From the NCBI GenBank assembly GCA_963920575.1, contig OY986973.1:24019760-24083759 (forward strand): 64,000 bases of DNA, read 5' to 3'. Below are positions 47,301 to 57,779 of this stretch, in pieces (positions within the stretch are counted from its first letter, which is position 1; each line of letters begins with the position of its first letter). A program made the position numbers and the translations under genes. Source of the DNA: Narthecium ossifragum (taxonomy: Eukaryota > Streptophyta > Magnoliopsida > Dioscoreales > Nartheciaceae). The notes under the pieces were generated by a model that was not told where the DNA came from, made no database searches, and saw only the letters and a program-made list of their open reading frames with translations.

Positions 47301-48575
47301 TCTCCGAGTGCGTTCGTCCTTCACACAAAAATAATCAGAGTGAAACTCAATAAACACATTATTCTCACGAGTAAACTGAGAAACAGAGATCAGATTCTGC
47401 TTAATGTCAGGAACATGAAGAACACTATCAAGATGAAATGTGGCAGTAGGCGAGGAAAATATGGAGGAACCAATATGAGAAATTGATAAACCTGTACCAT
47501 CGCCCACTTGAATCTGATCAGTGCCAAGATAAGGATCAGCTTGGAGGTTCAAGTTTTGCATATCATTTGTGATATGATTAGTACAACCAGAGTCCGTGTA
47601 CCAAATTGAATCAGGTGGAGTCTGAGAAGCAGCAACAAATGCACTCATGTTCGGAGGAGCACCTTGATAGGCATGATCATAACGATGATAGCAAGCTGCA
47701 GCAGAGTGACCTGTTCGGCCACAAACTTGGCAGAGCAGGCGTGGAGAATTGCTAGAAAAATGACGACCACGACCACGGCCACGACCCCGATTATTTTGAT
47801 GTTGAGGTGAGCGCTGCTGCAAATCTGCATTGGAGGTCTTGCGACGAGTCCCTTCATTTCTGATTGCTACATTAGCCGAGCCAATGGATAACTCAACCAC
47901 AGAGTTTTGCTGCTCAAGCCGGAGTTCATGAGTGAGAAGATGACCATAGATCTCATCAATGGACATGGGATCTACCCTGGTCGTAATAGAAGTAATCAAA
48001 GAATCATAAGAGGAATCAAGTCCGGCTAATAAGTAGGAGATTATATCGAACTCGTCAAGTGGATGGCCAATAGCAGCAAGAGTGTCGGAGAGGGATTTGA
48101 CTTTCTGGAAGTAGTCAGAAATGGTTGAGCCCCCTTTCTTAACAGTCGAAAGTTGGTATCGAATTTGCATCATTCGAGCTTTTGAATGAGAAGAAAACAT
48201 CCTCTCTAAAGCAGACCAAACGTCAAAAGAGGTGGAAAGGCCTACCACCTTGGCAAGTACTTCCTCTGACAGGGAGGACATGATAGAACTGAGGATGACT
48301 TGATCTTGCTAAATCCAAAGATCATAGGCTGGGTTTGGTTCACATGTAGCAGGAGAGGTGTCGGTGCTAGAGCTATTAAGAAAAGGAGAAGGACACCTGA
48401 CCATGCCAGTCACATAGTCAAAGACCTTTTGACCTCTAAAATATGGCACTATTTGAGCTTTCCAAAGGAGATAGTTATCCTTTGTGAGCCTAACAGTGAC
48501 CACATGGGTGAGATTGATATGAGGTGGAGTAGAAGAGGGTAGGAGAGGGGTGCTCGGTAGGCTTGAAGAAGACAT
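44346..48575 (-). pseudogene. Copia gag-pol polyprotein with a single in-frame TAG
   Basis: From ATG 48575 one frame spans the whole element, broken only by TAG at 48309-48311 (DLWI-stop-QDQVILSS); the remaining 1,311 codons from 48281 are open. Order: UBN2-type gag; CCHC knuckle CQVCGRTGHSAAAC; protease WYTDSGCTNH; integrase finger (HSRLGH...CPACQQGK) and core (DVWGP, VQTDGGGEF, PQNGTVERRHR); reverse transcriptase with FVLVYVDDIIITG; RNase H with FTDADWA and RSSTEAEYKA. All catalytic motifs look intact, unlike the older copia element. The C-terminal codons SLRGSIEDK are encoded across the polypurine tract and LTR. With readthrough of one stop it could make a full product; as it stands it is probably non-autonomous. 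Confidence 0.93.
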
Positions 48576-48639
48576 AATAGAGATGTAAAATGCAACGTAC
48601 CAAGGATCGGACTTGCGTCTCGATAAGCTTCTGATACCA

Positions 48640-48836
48640 TGAAGAAACAGAAGAATGATGTTGCTGCAATGCTCTCTGCCACTGCTAAGGGTAGTGGTTG
48701 CCAATTTATTTATAATAGTATTGGTTACAGAATAAAAACAGAATCTGTTGAGCAAGTACAACAAACAAGAGAGATAAGGATTGTAAACAGTTAACCATTA
48801 GGATATGATGCTACCGCTTTAATCTTATCCTCTATA
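48640..48836 (-). repeat. 5' LTR of the young copia
   Basis: 197 bp; followed in sense by the TGGTATCAGA primer site at about 48630-48639. TATAAATA lies near 48705-48713 (minus). Confidence 0.95.
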
Positions 48837-48841
48837 CCACT

Positions 48842-49924
48842 GATGTTGGACTAACCAAAGTTCATGAATCAAAACTTTGGTCTATAGCATCTGGGTGCAC
48901 GTTTGAGTAGGTTTCTTCCCCCCCCCCCTCCTCGAGTAGATAGGCCTGAAGGCTGAGGACACAAGTTAGAGCTATGTTATTTTTAAAGAATTTAGGGAAT
49001 GAGATAGGGAATGAGTTTGGGGATAGAAAATCTGTTGGGTAATATTTTTTAATCAATTTTTTAAATTTAGGGATAGAGAACGGGATAGGGAATATGTTGG
49101 GAATGAAAACACATTCCCTATCCAATTTCCTATCCACCAAACGTATTTAAGTTTTAAAACTTTCAATATTATTAGGAATTAATATAGAAAAAATTATTGG
49201 ATGAATAAGACAAAAACCAATTTTTTATATTATAAAACTATATAAAATTACATCAAAATTGGAATAGAGACGTGGAAGTATGATGCTCTTAAAGAATGTA
49301 CTTTTGAACGACAACCGTGTAAATTCGACACTTCACGAGTTTGGATATGCAATTGATTCATTGAGAAAAGTATACAGATGAAAGAAAAGAGAAGACGGGG
49401 ACACGGATCGATAGGGTCGTCGGAGTCGATGACGAAGATATTTTGTGGTCACAAGTCCTTACGTGTTGTCGAGTCTATTTTTTTTTTGAACATTTGTGGT
49501 CACAAGTCCATAACGTGTTGTCGGAGTCTATGATGAGTACATTTGAGGTCACGAGTGGTGGATTAGATATCAGACTAGACGTGGGAAAGAGAGGGGAAGA
49601 GACTGGGATGACGTGGCATATGTAATACATGTACCAATAATGTAAAAAGCTTGAATGTTTTAATGTTTATTCATATAAAACCACAAGAATAGTTGATTCA
49701 AGGGCTCATGAGAGGAAAGTAGAGATCAGGATCAGAGGGAAGAGAAGATGGGGACGCCGGTAGGGTGTTGCCGGAGTCAACGATGAAGACATTCCCGGTC
49801 ACGTATTTCCGATGAGTCATGGATTAACGTGTGCGCCGGATCGACTCTATTGTGTCATATATACTTTTGGATGTTAAAGTAATCTTCTTTGTCAAATGCT
49901 ACTATAGAAAGACAAAAGATTACA
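48842..49924. other. LecRK-B upstream flank and unique DNA
   Basis: Up to about 48980 this continues the LecRK 5' flank as in unit A (24870-24982). Then follows a segment with TAGGGAATGAGATAGGGAAT words and an inverted ATTCCCTATCC near 49110, possibly a small MITE, and AT-rich DNA with two related GTGGTCACAAGTCC-containing pieces near 49446 and 49497. No gene. Confidence 0.55.
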
Positions 49925-50132
49925 GGGGTGTTTGGTTACTTGTATTAGCTAATACAATGCATTGTTTAAAATGCACTGCATTGCATTAGCTAATGCAATG
50001 CATTGCATTGCATTGCATTAGCAAATGCAATGCTGCATTAGCAAAAACAGTCAAAATGACCCATTTTGCATTAGCTAATGCATGCATTAGTTAATGCAGT
50101 GGCCAACCAAACAGCCTTTTGTATTAGCTAAT

Positions 50133-51386
50133 TGTTAGCTATAAATATAGCCATTTGGGCAATCAATGGCAATTTCGTAAATATTGCCAATCAGCCAATA
50201 AATACTTCAGTTTTGACACAACTGAAGTATTTTGGCCATAACTTTTACACCAAGTGTCCAAATTGGTCGATTCTTGAACCATTGGAAAGAGGACGATAAA
50301 ATCTACAACTTTCATGTTGACGAGATTTTCAGATTCCATCGTTCAGTATGCCAAACTGGCAGTTAAAGTGACCAGTGGCAAAATGCTAAATAATGAACGA
50401 ATTTATGTTATCGACCAAAATGGACGATGATGTCATCGACCAAAATGGACGATATCGTCCAAATCTCAATCGTCCAAAAATTCTGTCGTCCAAATCTCAA
50501 ATCGTCCAGATTTACTAATCGGCCATTAGTGCAGTCTAAGTATTTTAGCCATAACTTTCTCATCCGATGTCCAAATTGGACGTTTCTGGTACCGTTGGAA
50601 AGCTAATTTAAAGATCTACAATTTTTATGTTCAAAGTTTTTCCAGATTCCAAGGTTATAATCAGCAAAAATACAGCGGAAGACAGGAGGCGTTGTTTAGT
50701 GGCGGTTCCATAGCAGTTTTAGACCAGTTATGCAGTTCTGGTGGTTTCCACTTTCAAAGCAACAGTTGCAGCAACTGGAGAGTGGTTTCCTGACAGTTTC
50801 CAAATCAGTTACCAGAAGCCCTATAAATAGCCAAGAGGAAGAAGAAAAAAGGGCCCCCGCCATCAAAACAAAACTGCTTTTTATCTTCATATAGTCTTTT
50901 TATATTTACTAGCAATGTAGCCTTTTAAATTCGGCTCCGGCCACCAAACTTTTTATCATTATGTAGCCTTTTAAATTCAGCAATGAAGCATTTTCCTTCC
51001 TTTAAATTCCTACAACGTCCTTCATTTCTAGGAGTAGTGCTACATTAATGTCTTCCATAGCAGTAGAATTATCATATTTTCCTAGGAGTAGTGCTACCAT
51101 ATTTAATTTCCTAGGAGTAGATCTACCTAAAATAGGAGTAGATTTAACATAGAATTCCATTTTTCGTCCTCCACTTCCCATTTTCCATTTTCCATTATTC
51201 CCATTTTCCATTTCCATCAACTCCACCATCAACCACAAAATATTTTCTTTGTACACTTCAACACCTCTGATTCGATCATTCGAAGGAGTTGAACAAAAAA
51301 CCACAATCTCCTGATTCTTAAATGTGGAAATAAAATTTTGACCTTGATTACAGTCCCGGTCAACGGTCATAATTTCTGTTCTAACA
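50133..51386 (+). repeat. 5' LTR of the non-autonomous element
   Basis: 1,254 bp; CTATAAATAG box at 50821-50830. Rich in ATCGTCC/GGACGAT words around 50400-50520. Confidence 0.92.
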
Positions 51387-51691
51387 TTTTTTGGCACGCC
51401 CGGTGGGACCCTGTGTTGAAGCTGTCAAAGAAGAAGGGACAAAAAAGCATCTCTGACATACATGGAGAACACCTGCAGCTCCATCAATGGCCTCCCTATC
51501 AGCGTCTACATGCCGGAGACGGCCATCCATCTTCTTCTTGGAGATCTGTTGCCGGCGGCGTCATCAGGGAGGACACCTCACCATTCGCTGCCTCTACGCA
51601 GCAGTTTAGGGCGGTTCAAGCGGTTCAAAACAGGAATGTCAAGAGGAGATCGTGCACACGTTGTGAAAACCGCAGTAGTTCATAGCAGTTC

Positions 51692-54607
51692 TGTCACACC
51701 CCGACCCAGAAGACCCATCCAGATCAAGGAATGAGCAACCTAAACCTGTTACATCATCAATGGCGCGGAAAATTTTGACAGAGTCTCCTCTATAATTCTT
51801 ACACAAGGACCTGTACAATTTCTCATATTCACAATAACTTCAAATACAGCATAAGAACATAATTTGTAGATTCACACTGATATCATTATTATCATCCAAT
51901 GAAACATCCAAATAAGCGACATTGTCATTAATATCAAAAGTTAAAGTCATACAATTATCCTCAAATAAGATGCATAAGTCTCCAAATGTTTAACTACATC
52001 AAATAAAATAAATGAAATACTGAATAGAAGCCCTCAATCTGTCAACAACCTCAAGGTCCACCCGAAGTAGATGCGCCTCCAAGAACTGATCCGCCTGGAA
52101 CTACTGAGGAAGGAGCGGCGCCTGCACCTGCAAAACGCAGCCCGGGTAGGGTGAGCATAAAGCCCAGTAGGGTTCTACTCTACGGCACTCTCAAGGAAAG
52201 GATAGACTGCAACTGTATCTACTTTCGTCAAGGCTAAATATGCCAAGAGACTAACCCTAGCCTCGTCGATTCCCCGAGGGCTCCTGTCCAGGTCCCACCC
52301 TCACCCAACAAGGGGAAACAACACGACTGCGGGCTCCTGTCCAGGTTCCACCCTGCCCAGTCTCAATACCACCATCCCTAGTGGGGACACAAGTCAGGGA
52401 CATCGACATCCATATCTAGCACTTGGAGCGAAAGTAGACACGACCTCTACACCTCAATATCATAATTCAAATGATCATATCTAGGTTACCACCTCGATCA
52501 ATATAAGATCAGAACCACACAATCTCGCCCTAGTCCTCCTACCCATACCTCGTTCCTAGAGCTAGATCCGAGCTACCCGAGCCCTCGGATCGGCGATCGA
52601 GCCCCATCGCCCGCACCTAGCCTTAATGCTTCTAATGCATACAACATGCATGAGTCTAATCAAACAACTAGGCCTAGGTGTCTCTACATGTCAATTCATC
52701 ATTCATATGTCCACAATATATAGCATACCTATGAAATAGATTTGGCATTCAAGAGTTAACAAAGACCCAAGCACAACATTCATATATCACAATCATAGCT
52801 GATTCCATTCAATATATATACACAGGCACACCTTCGGCCCAATCAGATCTAGAAATTCTCACAATTAAAAATAGAAAGGGCACACAGCCGGCCCTAGGCA
52901 TGAGCATGGTATAGAAATAAGATAGAATTTCAGATTTGACCAGCTAAGGATCATAAAATAACATTTGATCAAAGGCCTGGCACAGTTAAGGGAACAAGCT
53001 ACTATGACATGCACTAGATACGATTGACATACGAATACACCTATCATAGGGAAATTGAACCAATAACAACTTGGTAGTCTAGAACTTCAACAAATAACCA
53101 AAAGAAATAGTATAGCTGAATTTGACTGGAAAACAAGGGGTTAGGAACTACCATCCAAAGCCAAGCAATTACAGAACACTTCTATGACGACATTGAGAGC
53201 AATCGGTGGGTATAAGAGAGGGAGAAACAAAGAGGTTAAGCCTCGGAGGAACATCATAACTATCCATTAAACCAAAACCTCAGCCAACTCAATCGGTCAA
53301 GCTAAGGGTAGTGAAGAAAGCTACTGTTAACTCTACTGTTATCCCCTCCGTCGAGCACTGCTCCAAATAACTAGAAGAAGACTGCGAACTCAATCAGATT
53401 GACAGAGCTGCTACTCAACAGAGCTCTGCCAAGGTCACTGCAGCATGGAAGCAGACCAACAGTCATCTTGCTGGCCTACCCCGAGACTACCAGCTTCACA
53501 AGAAAACAGAGCCAACAAGAAGAGCCAAGGATCGGCATCATTTCAAACAGAAATCGACAATCACAACAATCCCAATAAGGTATGAACTCAACTATAATCA
53601 GTGAATCCAAATCAACAAAGAAAGATCAGGAAAGAACTGGAGGAGGAGTTCAGGCATCAGGTAAGCTAAGAACAAGGGGAGAATCCACCAGCATGTATCC
53701 AGCAAGGTTTACCGGGAGCAAGAAAACCGAGAACAGAGGAAGAGAAATCCGATCAAGCACGGAGGAAATAGGAAACTCAAACACAGCCATGAAACCCATC
53801 AAACCAGATAGGAGGGGAAGAAAAAGTCATCACAAATCCATGGACATACATAGATCTAACCACGGCAGCAATGGAGGATAAGGTATTTTCATAGAAACCA
53901 TAGATAACATGCATCCAATAAAGCCCTAGTGGCCTAACCAAAGGTTAGGGTAGGAATCCCCTACCTCTGGGCGTCGGGATCTCGTCCCTCTCCTGCTTTT
54001 CCGGCCGCGGTTGTCGTCCCCGAGCTCGCCGCCAGTCGCACGTCACCGCTACCTCTCTCCTCGGGCCGTGGGTTGCCTCCAGTCGTGGTCGTCGAGCTCG
54101 CCTAGCCCTCCGCCGTCGCCGTCGCCGTGGATGCCGTCTCTCTCTCCCCTTGGTCGGCCGCCGCCGCTCTCTTCTCTCTCTCTCTCCCTCTCCCTCTCGT
54201 ATCGAGCGGATTAATACCCTAGCGAGGGTTTAAGGCATTTTCAAGTGAGTGGAGATTAAGCTCTCCTAACCACTAGATTAGCCAGAGTTAATCAAGGCCG
54301 CTCAAAATCTCGATCTTCACGATCGGACTCCGATCTTCACGATCGGACTCCGATCTTCACGATCGGACTCCGATCTTCAGATCTAAAGCCCTCCTATGGG
54401 TCTACTCAAGCACATACATCATTACAAAGCCGTGTGTGCACTACGCGTGTGTGAAACCACCCGACAAGACGCAATTTGACCAAATTGCCCCCGGGGTCGC
54501 AAGGAGGCCATGCGATCAACCGATCGCGCTCGACGCAGAAACAGGCTACGAAGAGATCGACCCTCGACCGACGCGGTCGAGCCGGGTCGGAGGGACGGGT
54601 CCTCACA
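51692..54607 (-). repeat. Solo LTR #3 of the long-LTR family
   Basis: About 2.9 kb, TGTCACACCCCGACCC...GGGTCCTCACA. It shares internal blocks with #1 (for example GCAGCCCGGGTAGG...GAGCATAA and CAGTAGGGTTCTACTCTACGG near 52138-52195 and 19918-19972). Flanks AGTTC and ACCTA do not match, so the clean target duplication of #1 and #2 is missing here. It lies in the internal region of the non-autonomous LTR element. Confidence 0.8.
54313..54378. repeat. 20-bp tandem repeat near the end of solo LTR #3
   Basis: GATCTTCACGATCGGACTCC is repeated three times plus a partial copy. Each unit has a GATC pair able to form a small hairpin. It sits about 230-290 bp from the LTR edge, where #1 and #2 carry other GATC hairpins. 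Confidence 0.85.
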
Positions 54608-54639
54608 ACCTATCACCCTTAAAGGAATTTCGTCCGCGA

Positions 54640-55030
54640 TATCGCTCATCATCGTCGATGGCCATCGCACCGTTTTCTTCATCGACCATCAAAGACCATC
54701 GCTCATTATCATCGACGACCACCGTCGAAGCTCATCGACAGCTATCTCTTGTTCATCGACCATCACGGGAGAAACAGAGTAATGGCCATCAACCATCGTC
54801 CATTGGTCGACGACGCTTCCTCGTCGCCCATCGCGGAAGACGGAAAAAAGAAACAAAGCTTCCCTCGTCGTCCGTCGACCATTGCTCATCACTCGTCGAT
54901 GGCTATCGCTCAGATTCCTCATCGCTCAGCTTTGCTCATCGCTCGACGATGGCCATCGCTCAGTTTTTGTTCATCGCCCATCCCTCACCATCTCTCATCG
55001 CATCATCGCCCATCGCAGCAAGAAATCCTA
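54640..55030 (+). repeat. CATCG-rich low-complexity region inside the non-autonomous element
   Basis: Sixteen CATCG words by hand count in about 390 bp, in irregular spacing with TCATCGAC and CCATCGC variants. The open frames here (Ser/His/Ile-rich) are a by-product of the repeat and not called as genes. Confidence 0.75.
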
Positions 55031-55314
55031 TAGCTTTGATTGCGGTGGATGTTTAAATGATAAAATATATCAAAGAGATTGGACGATGAAATCTGGGCGA
55101 CAACAGGTATGTTTTTAGAGAAAGAACATTGGCCGAGCAAAATATGTTGGCCGAGTGACGTGTAAAAAATTTGTCCACTCAATTGGTCGATAAAAAATCG
55201 CTCAACTGGCCGATAAAATCGTCCAAAATTGATCGACAAAATCGCCCAAATTAGTCATCAGAATAAGGTCTTTACAAAAATAGAAATATTTTCATAAAGA
55301 CCGGGGGGACAAAA

Positions 55315-56600
55315 TGTTAGATATAAATATAGCCATTTGGGCAATCAATGGCAATTTTGTAAATATTGCCAATCAGCCAATAAATACTTCAGTTTTGACA
55401 CAACTGAAGTATTTTGGCCATAACTTTTACACCAAGTGTCCAAATTGGTCGATTCTTGAACCATTGGAAAGAGGACGATAAAATCTACAACTTTCATGTT
55501 GACGAGATTTTCAGATTCCATCGTTCAGTATGACAAACTGGCAGTTAAAGTGACCAGTGACAAAATGGTAAATAATGAACGAATTTATGTTATCGACCAA
55601 AATGGACAATGATGTCATCGACCAAAATGGACGATGATGTCATCGACCAAAATGGACGATATCGTCCAAATCTCAATCGTCCAAAAATTCTGTCGTCCAA
55701 ATCTCAAATCGTCCAGATTTACTAATCGGCCATTAGTGCAGTCTAAGTATTTTAGCCATAACTTTCTCATCCGATGTCCAAATTGGACGTTTCTGGTACC
55801 GTTGGAAAGCTAATTTAAAGATATACAATTTTTATGTTCAGAGTTTTTCCAGATTCCAAGGTTATAATCAGCAAAAATACAGCGGAAGACAGGAGGCGTT
55901 GTTTAGTGGCGGTTCCATAGCAGTTTTAGACCAGTTATGCAGTTCTGGTGGTTTCCACTTTCAAAGCAACAGTTGCAGCAACTGGAGAGTGGTTTCCTGA
56001 CAGTTTCCAAATCAGTTACCAGAAGCCCTATAAATAGCCAAGAGGAAGAAGAAAAAAGGGCCCCCGCCATCAAAACAAAACTGCTTTTTATCTTCATATA
56101 GTCTTTTTATATTTATTAGCAATGTAGCCTTTTAAATTCGGCTCCGGCCACCAAACTTTTTATCATTATGTAGCCTTTTAAATTCAGCAATGAAGCATTT
56201 TCCTTCCTTTAAATTCCTGCAACGTCCTTCATTTCTAGGAGTAGTACTACATTAATGTCTTCTATAGGAGTAGAATTATCATATTTTCCTAGTAGTAGTG
56301 CTACCATATTTAATTTCCTAGGAGTAGATCTACCTAAAATAGGAGTAGATTTAACATAGAATTCCATTTTCCATCCTCCACTTCCCATTTTCCATTTTCC
56401 ATTTTCCATTATTCCCATTTTCCATTTCCATCAACTCCACCATCAACCACAAAATATCTTCTTTGTACACTTCAACACCTCTGATTCGATCATTCGAAAG
56501 AGTTGAACAAAAAACCACAATCTCCTGATTCTTAAATGTGGAAATAGAATTTTGACCTTGATTACAGTCCCGGTCAATGGTCATAATTTCTGTTCTAACA
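55315..56600 (+). repeat. 3' LTR of the non-autonomous element
   Basis: 1,286 bp; same termini as the 5' LTR, with a TATAAATAG box near 56029-56037. Longer than the 5' LTR mainly through one extra 26-bp unit near 55590-55650. Confidence 0.92.
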
Positions 56601-56699
56601 CTAATGCATGCATTAGTTAATGCAGTGGCCAACCAAACACTGGTATAGACCACAATGATGCATTAGCTGATACAAGCAACCAAACACCCCTTATATGTA

Positions 56700-57010
56700 T
56701 AAGATATTTTAGTCTCCTGGCTGCTATATCCACCAATCCTTTTGCTCCTACAAGGGCATGGATCCAATTCTTTATGTGGGATCAGTGAACTCAAAACATT
56801 TCATGGTAGTTAACGTATGAAAATTTCTTGATCGAAAGCTACAGACGTATGAAAATTTCTTGATCGAAAGCTACAGTCGAAAAATATTGTAACTTATTTA
56901 ATGCAAAATATTGTTGTCCCCAACTGTATTGAACTCATTTATGAGGAAGGATCAGGTGGCTCAGGAACTGTGACACTTCCATCCAGCATCTGATCAGTAA
57001 CCGTATGAGC
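56700..57010 (-). pseudogene. LecRK-D: 3' end relic of a fourth lectin receptor kinase
   Basis: The plus-strand text from CTCATTTATGAGGAAGGATCAGG (about 56935) to about 57000 matches the 3' coding end of LecRK-B and C; the minus strand gives the last ~20 codons (MLDGSVTVPEPPDPSS). The preceding 56700-56930 matches the LecRK 3' flank (for example CATTTCATGGTAGTTAACGT). A 33-bp direct duplication (ACGTATGAAAATTTCTTGAT..) is at 56812-56878. Everything upstream of the kinase C-terminus is absent. Confidence 0.85.
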
Positions 57011-57054
57011 TGTAAAATTGAGGGTATTATAGTAATTTTGTAACCCTCGTTCGA

Positions 57055-57296
57055 ATGAGCTGTAAAATTACCGGAGTGCGCGAAAGCGCTAAATCCGTCG
57101 TTAAACTTAAACCCCTCGAGCCTTTTCCCCCAATTTCTCCGCCACTCCAAATTCCAAACCCTAATACCGATTCAATCTCCAATTTCATCCATCGATGGTC
57201 TTGGTTTGTTACCACTTTGCGACGAGGGGGGGGGGCGGGATCTAGGCATGCTCGAGGGGCCTACATGTCGCGATCGCTTCATCTGATCCAGCGGTG
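57055..57296 (+). other. Possible first exon of an unidentified gene
   Basis: GC-rich DNA with a leader-like CAAACCCTAAT block, a poly-G run (about 57228-57236) and ATG at 57265. It encodes MSRSLHLIQR, then a CAGCG|GTGAGT donor-like site at about 57293. No downstream exon could be identified, so this may be a fragment left when the LecRK-D region was rearranged. Low confidence. Confidence 0.25.
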
Positions 57297-57402
57297 AGTC
57301 GAGTTGTTTTTATCTATAAAATTTTTCAATCCGAACGTGTTTTTTTCTTCGTTGGATTAGAGGTTTCCGTTCCTTTAATATGCTTTGAGATGTTTGTTTT
57401 TA

Positions 57403-57769
57403 GGGTAATTTACATATGTATCCCTAAAAACTTGCTAAATAACATCTATACCCCTACATTCTTTCATATTACATATATATCCTTACAAATATCAAAAAAA
57501 TCCAAACCATACTCCTCCGTCCTCACACCGTTAAAAATGCCTTATAAAATGACCATTTTACCCTTTATTCATGTTTATTATGATTCAACTCACAAGGGTA
57601 TGATAAGGGCAAAATGATCATTTAAAGGGCGTTTTTAACGGTGTGAGGACGGAGGGGTATGGTTTGGATTTTTTTGATGTTTGTAAGGGTATATATATGT
57701 AATATGAAAAAATGTAGGAGTATATTTGTAATTTAAAAAGTTTTGGAGGATTCAAAAGTAATTATCCCT
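57403..57769. mobile_element. MITE with long (~170-bp) inverted arms
   Basis: The left arm (about 57403-57572) and right arm (about 57597-57769) are inverted copies, for example AACCATACTCCTCCGTCCTC against GAGGACGGAGGGGTATGGTT. The ends read GGGTAATT and AATTATCCC. The long arms suggest a Mutator-like MITE. No reliable target duplication was seen. Confidence 0.75.
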
Positions 57770-57779
57770 TCTTTATTTG

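Larger units (their letters stand above)
44195..48836 (-). mobile_element. Young full-length Ty1/copia retrotransposon
   Basis: 4,642 bp with 197-bp LTRs at both ends (48640-48836 is 5' in sense; 44195-44391 is 3'), flanked by CCACT (44190-44194 and 48837-48841). The primer site TGGTATCAGA follows the 5' LTR, and a GAGGGGGAG polypurine tract precedes the 3' LTR. By eye the LTRs differ at three positions, indicating a recent insertion. It sits just upstream of LecRK-B, between its promoter region and the rest of its 5' flank. Confidence 0.96.
50133..56600 (+). mobile_element. Non-autonomous LTR retrotransposon, itself hosting a solo LTR
   Basis: LTRs 50133-51386 and 55315-56600 (TGTTAG...CTAACA) are flanked by CTAAT on both sides. 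A TGGCACGCCCGGTGGGACC primer-site-like sequence lies just inside the 5' LTR (about 51392), and a GGGGGGAC tract lies just before the 3' LTR. Without the nested solo LTR only about 1.0 kb of internal DNA remains (51387-51691 and 54608-55314), with no gag or pol recognised. The LTRs differ in copy number of a 26-bp TCATCGACCAAAATGGACGA-type unit (three in the 3' LTR, two in the 5'). Confidence 0.92.
49925..56690. mobile_element. Tourist-like MITE (copy 2), split by an LTR element
   Basis: The left part (49925-50132) and right part (56601-56690) are homologous to the MITE at 8621-8875 and share GGGGTGTTTGGTT / AACCAAACACCCC ends, with TTA outside each end. A 6.5-kb LTR element inserted at CTAAT inside it, giving the order MITE first, LTR element second. 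Confidence 0.88.

Noticed and set aside
54436..55056. A 206-codon frame rich in Ser, His and Arg
   Set aside because: It crosses the solo LTR edge and the CATCG repeat; the open frame is explained by the repeat.
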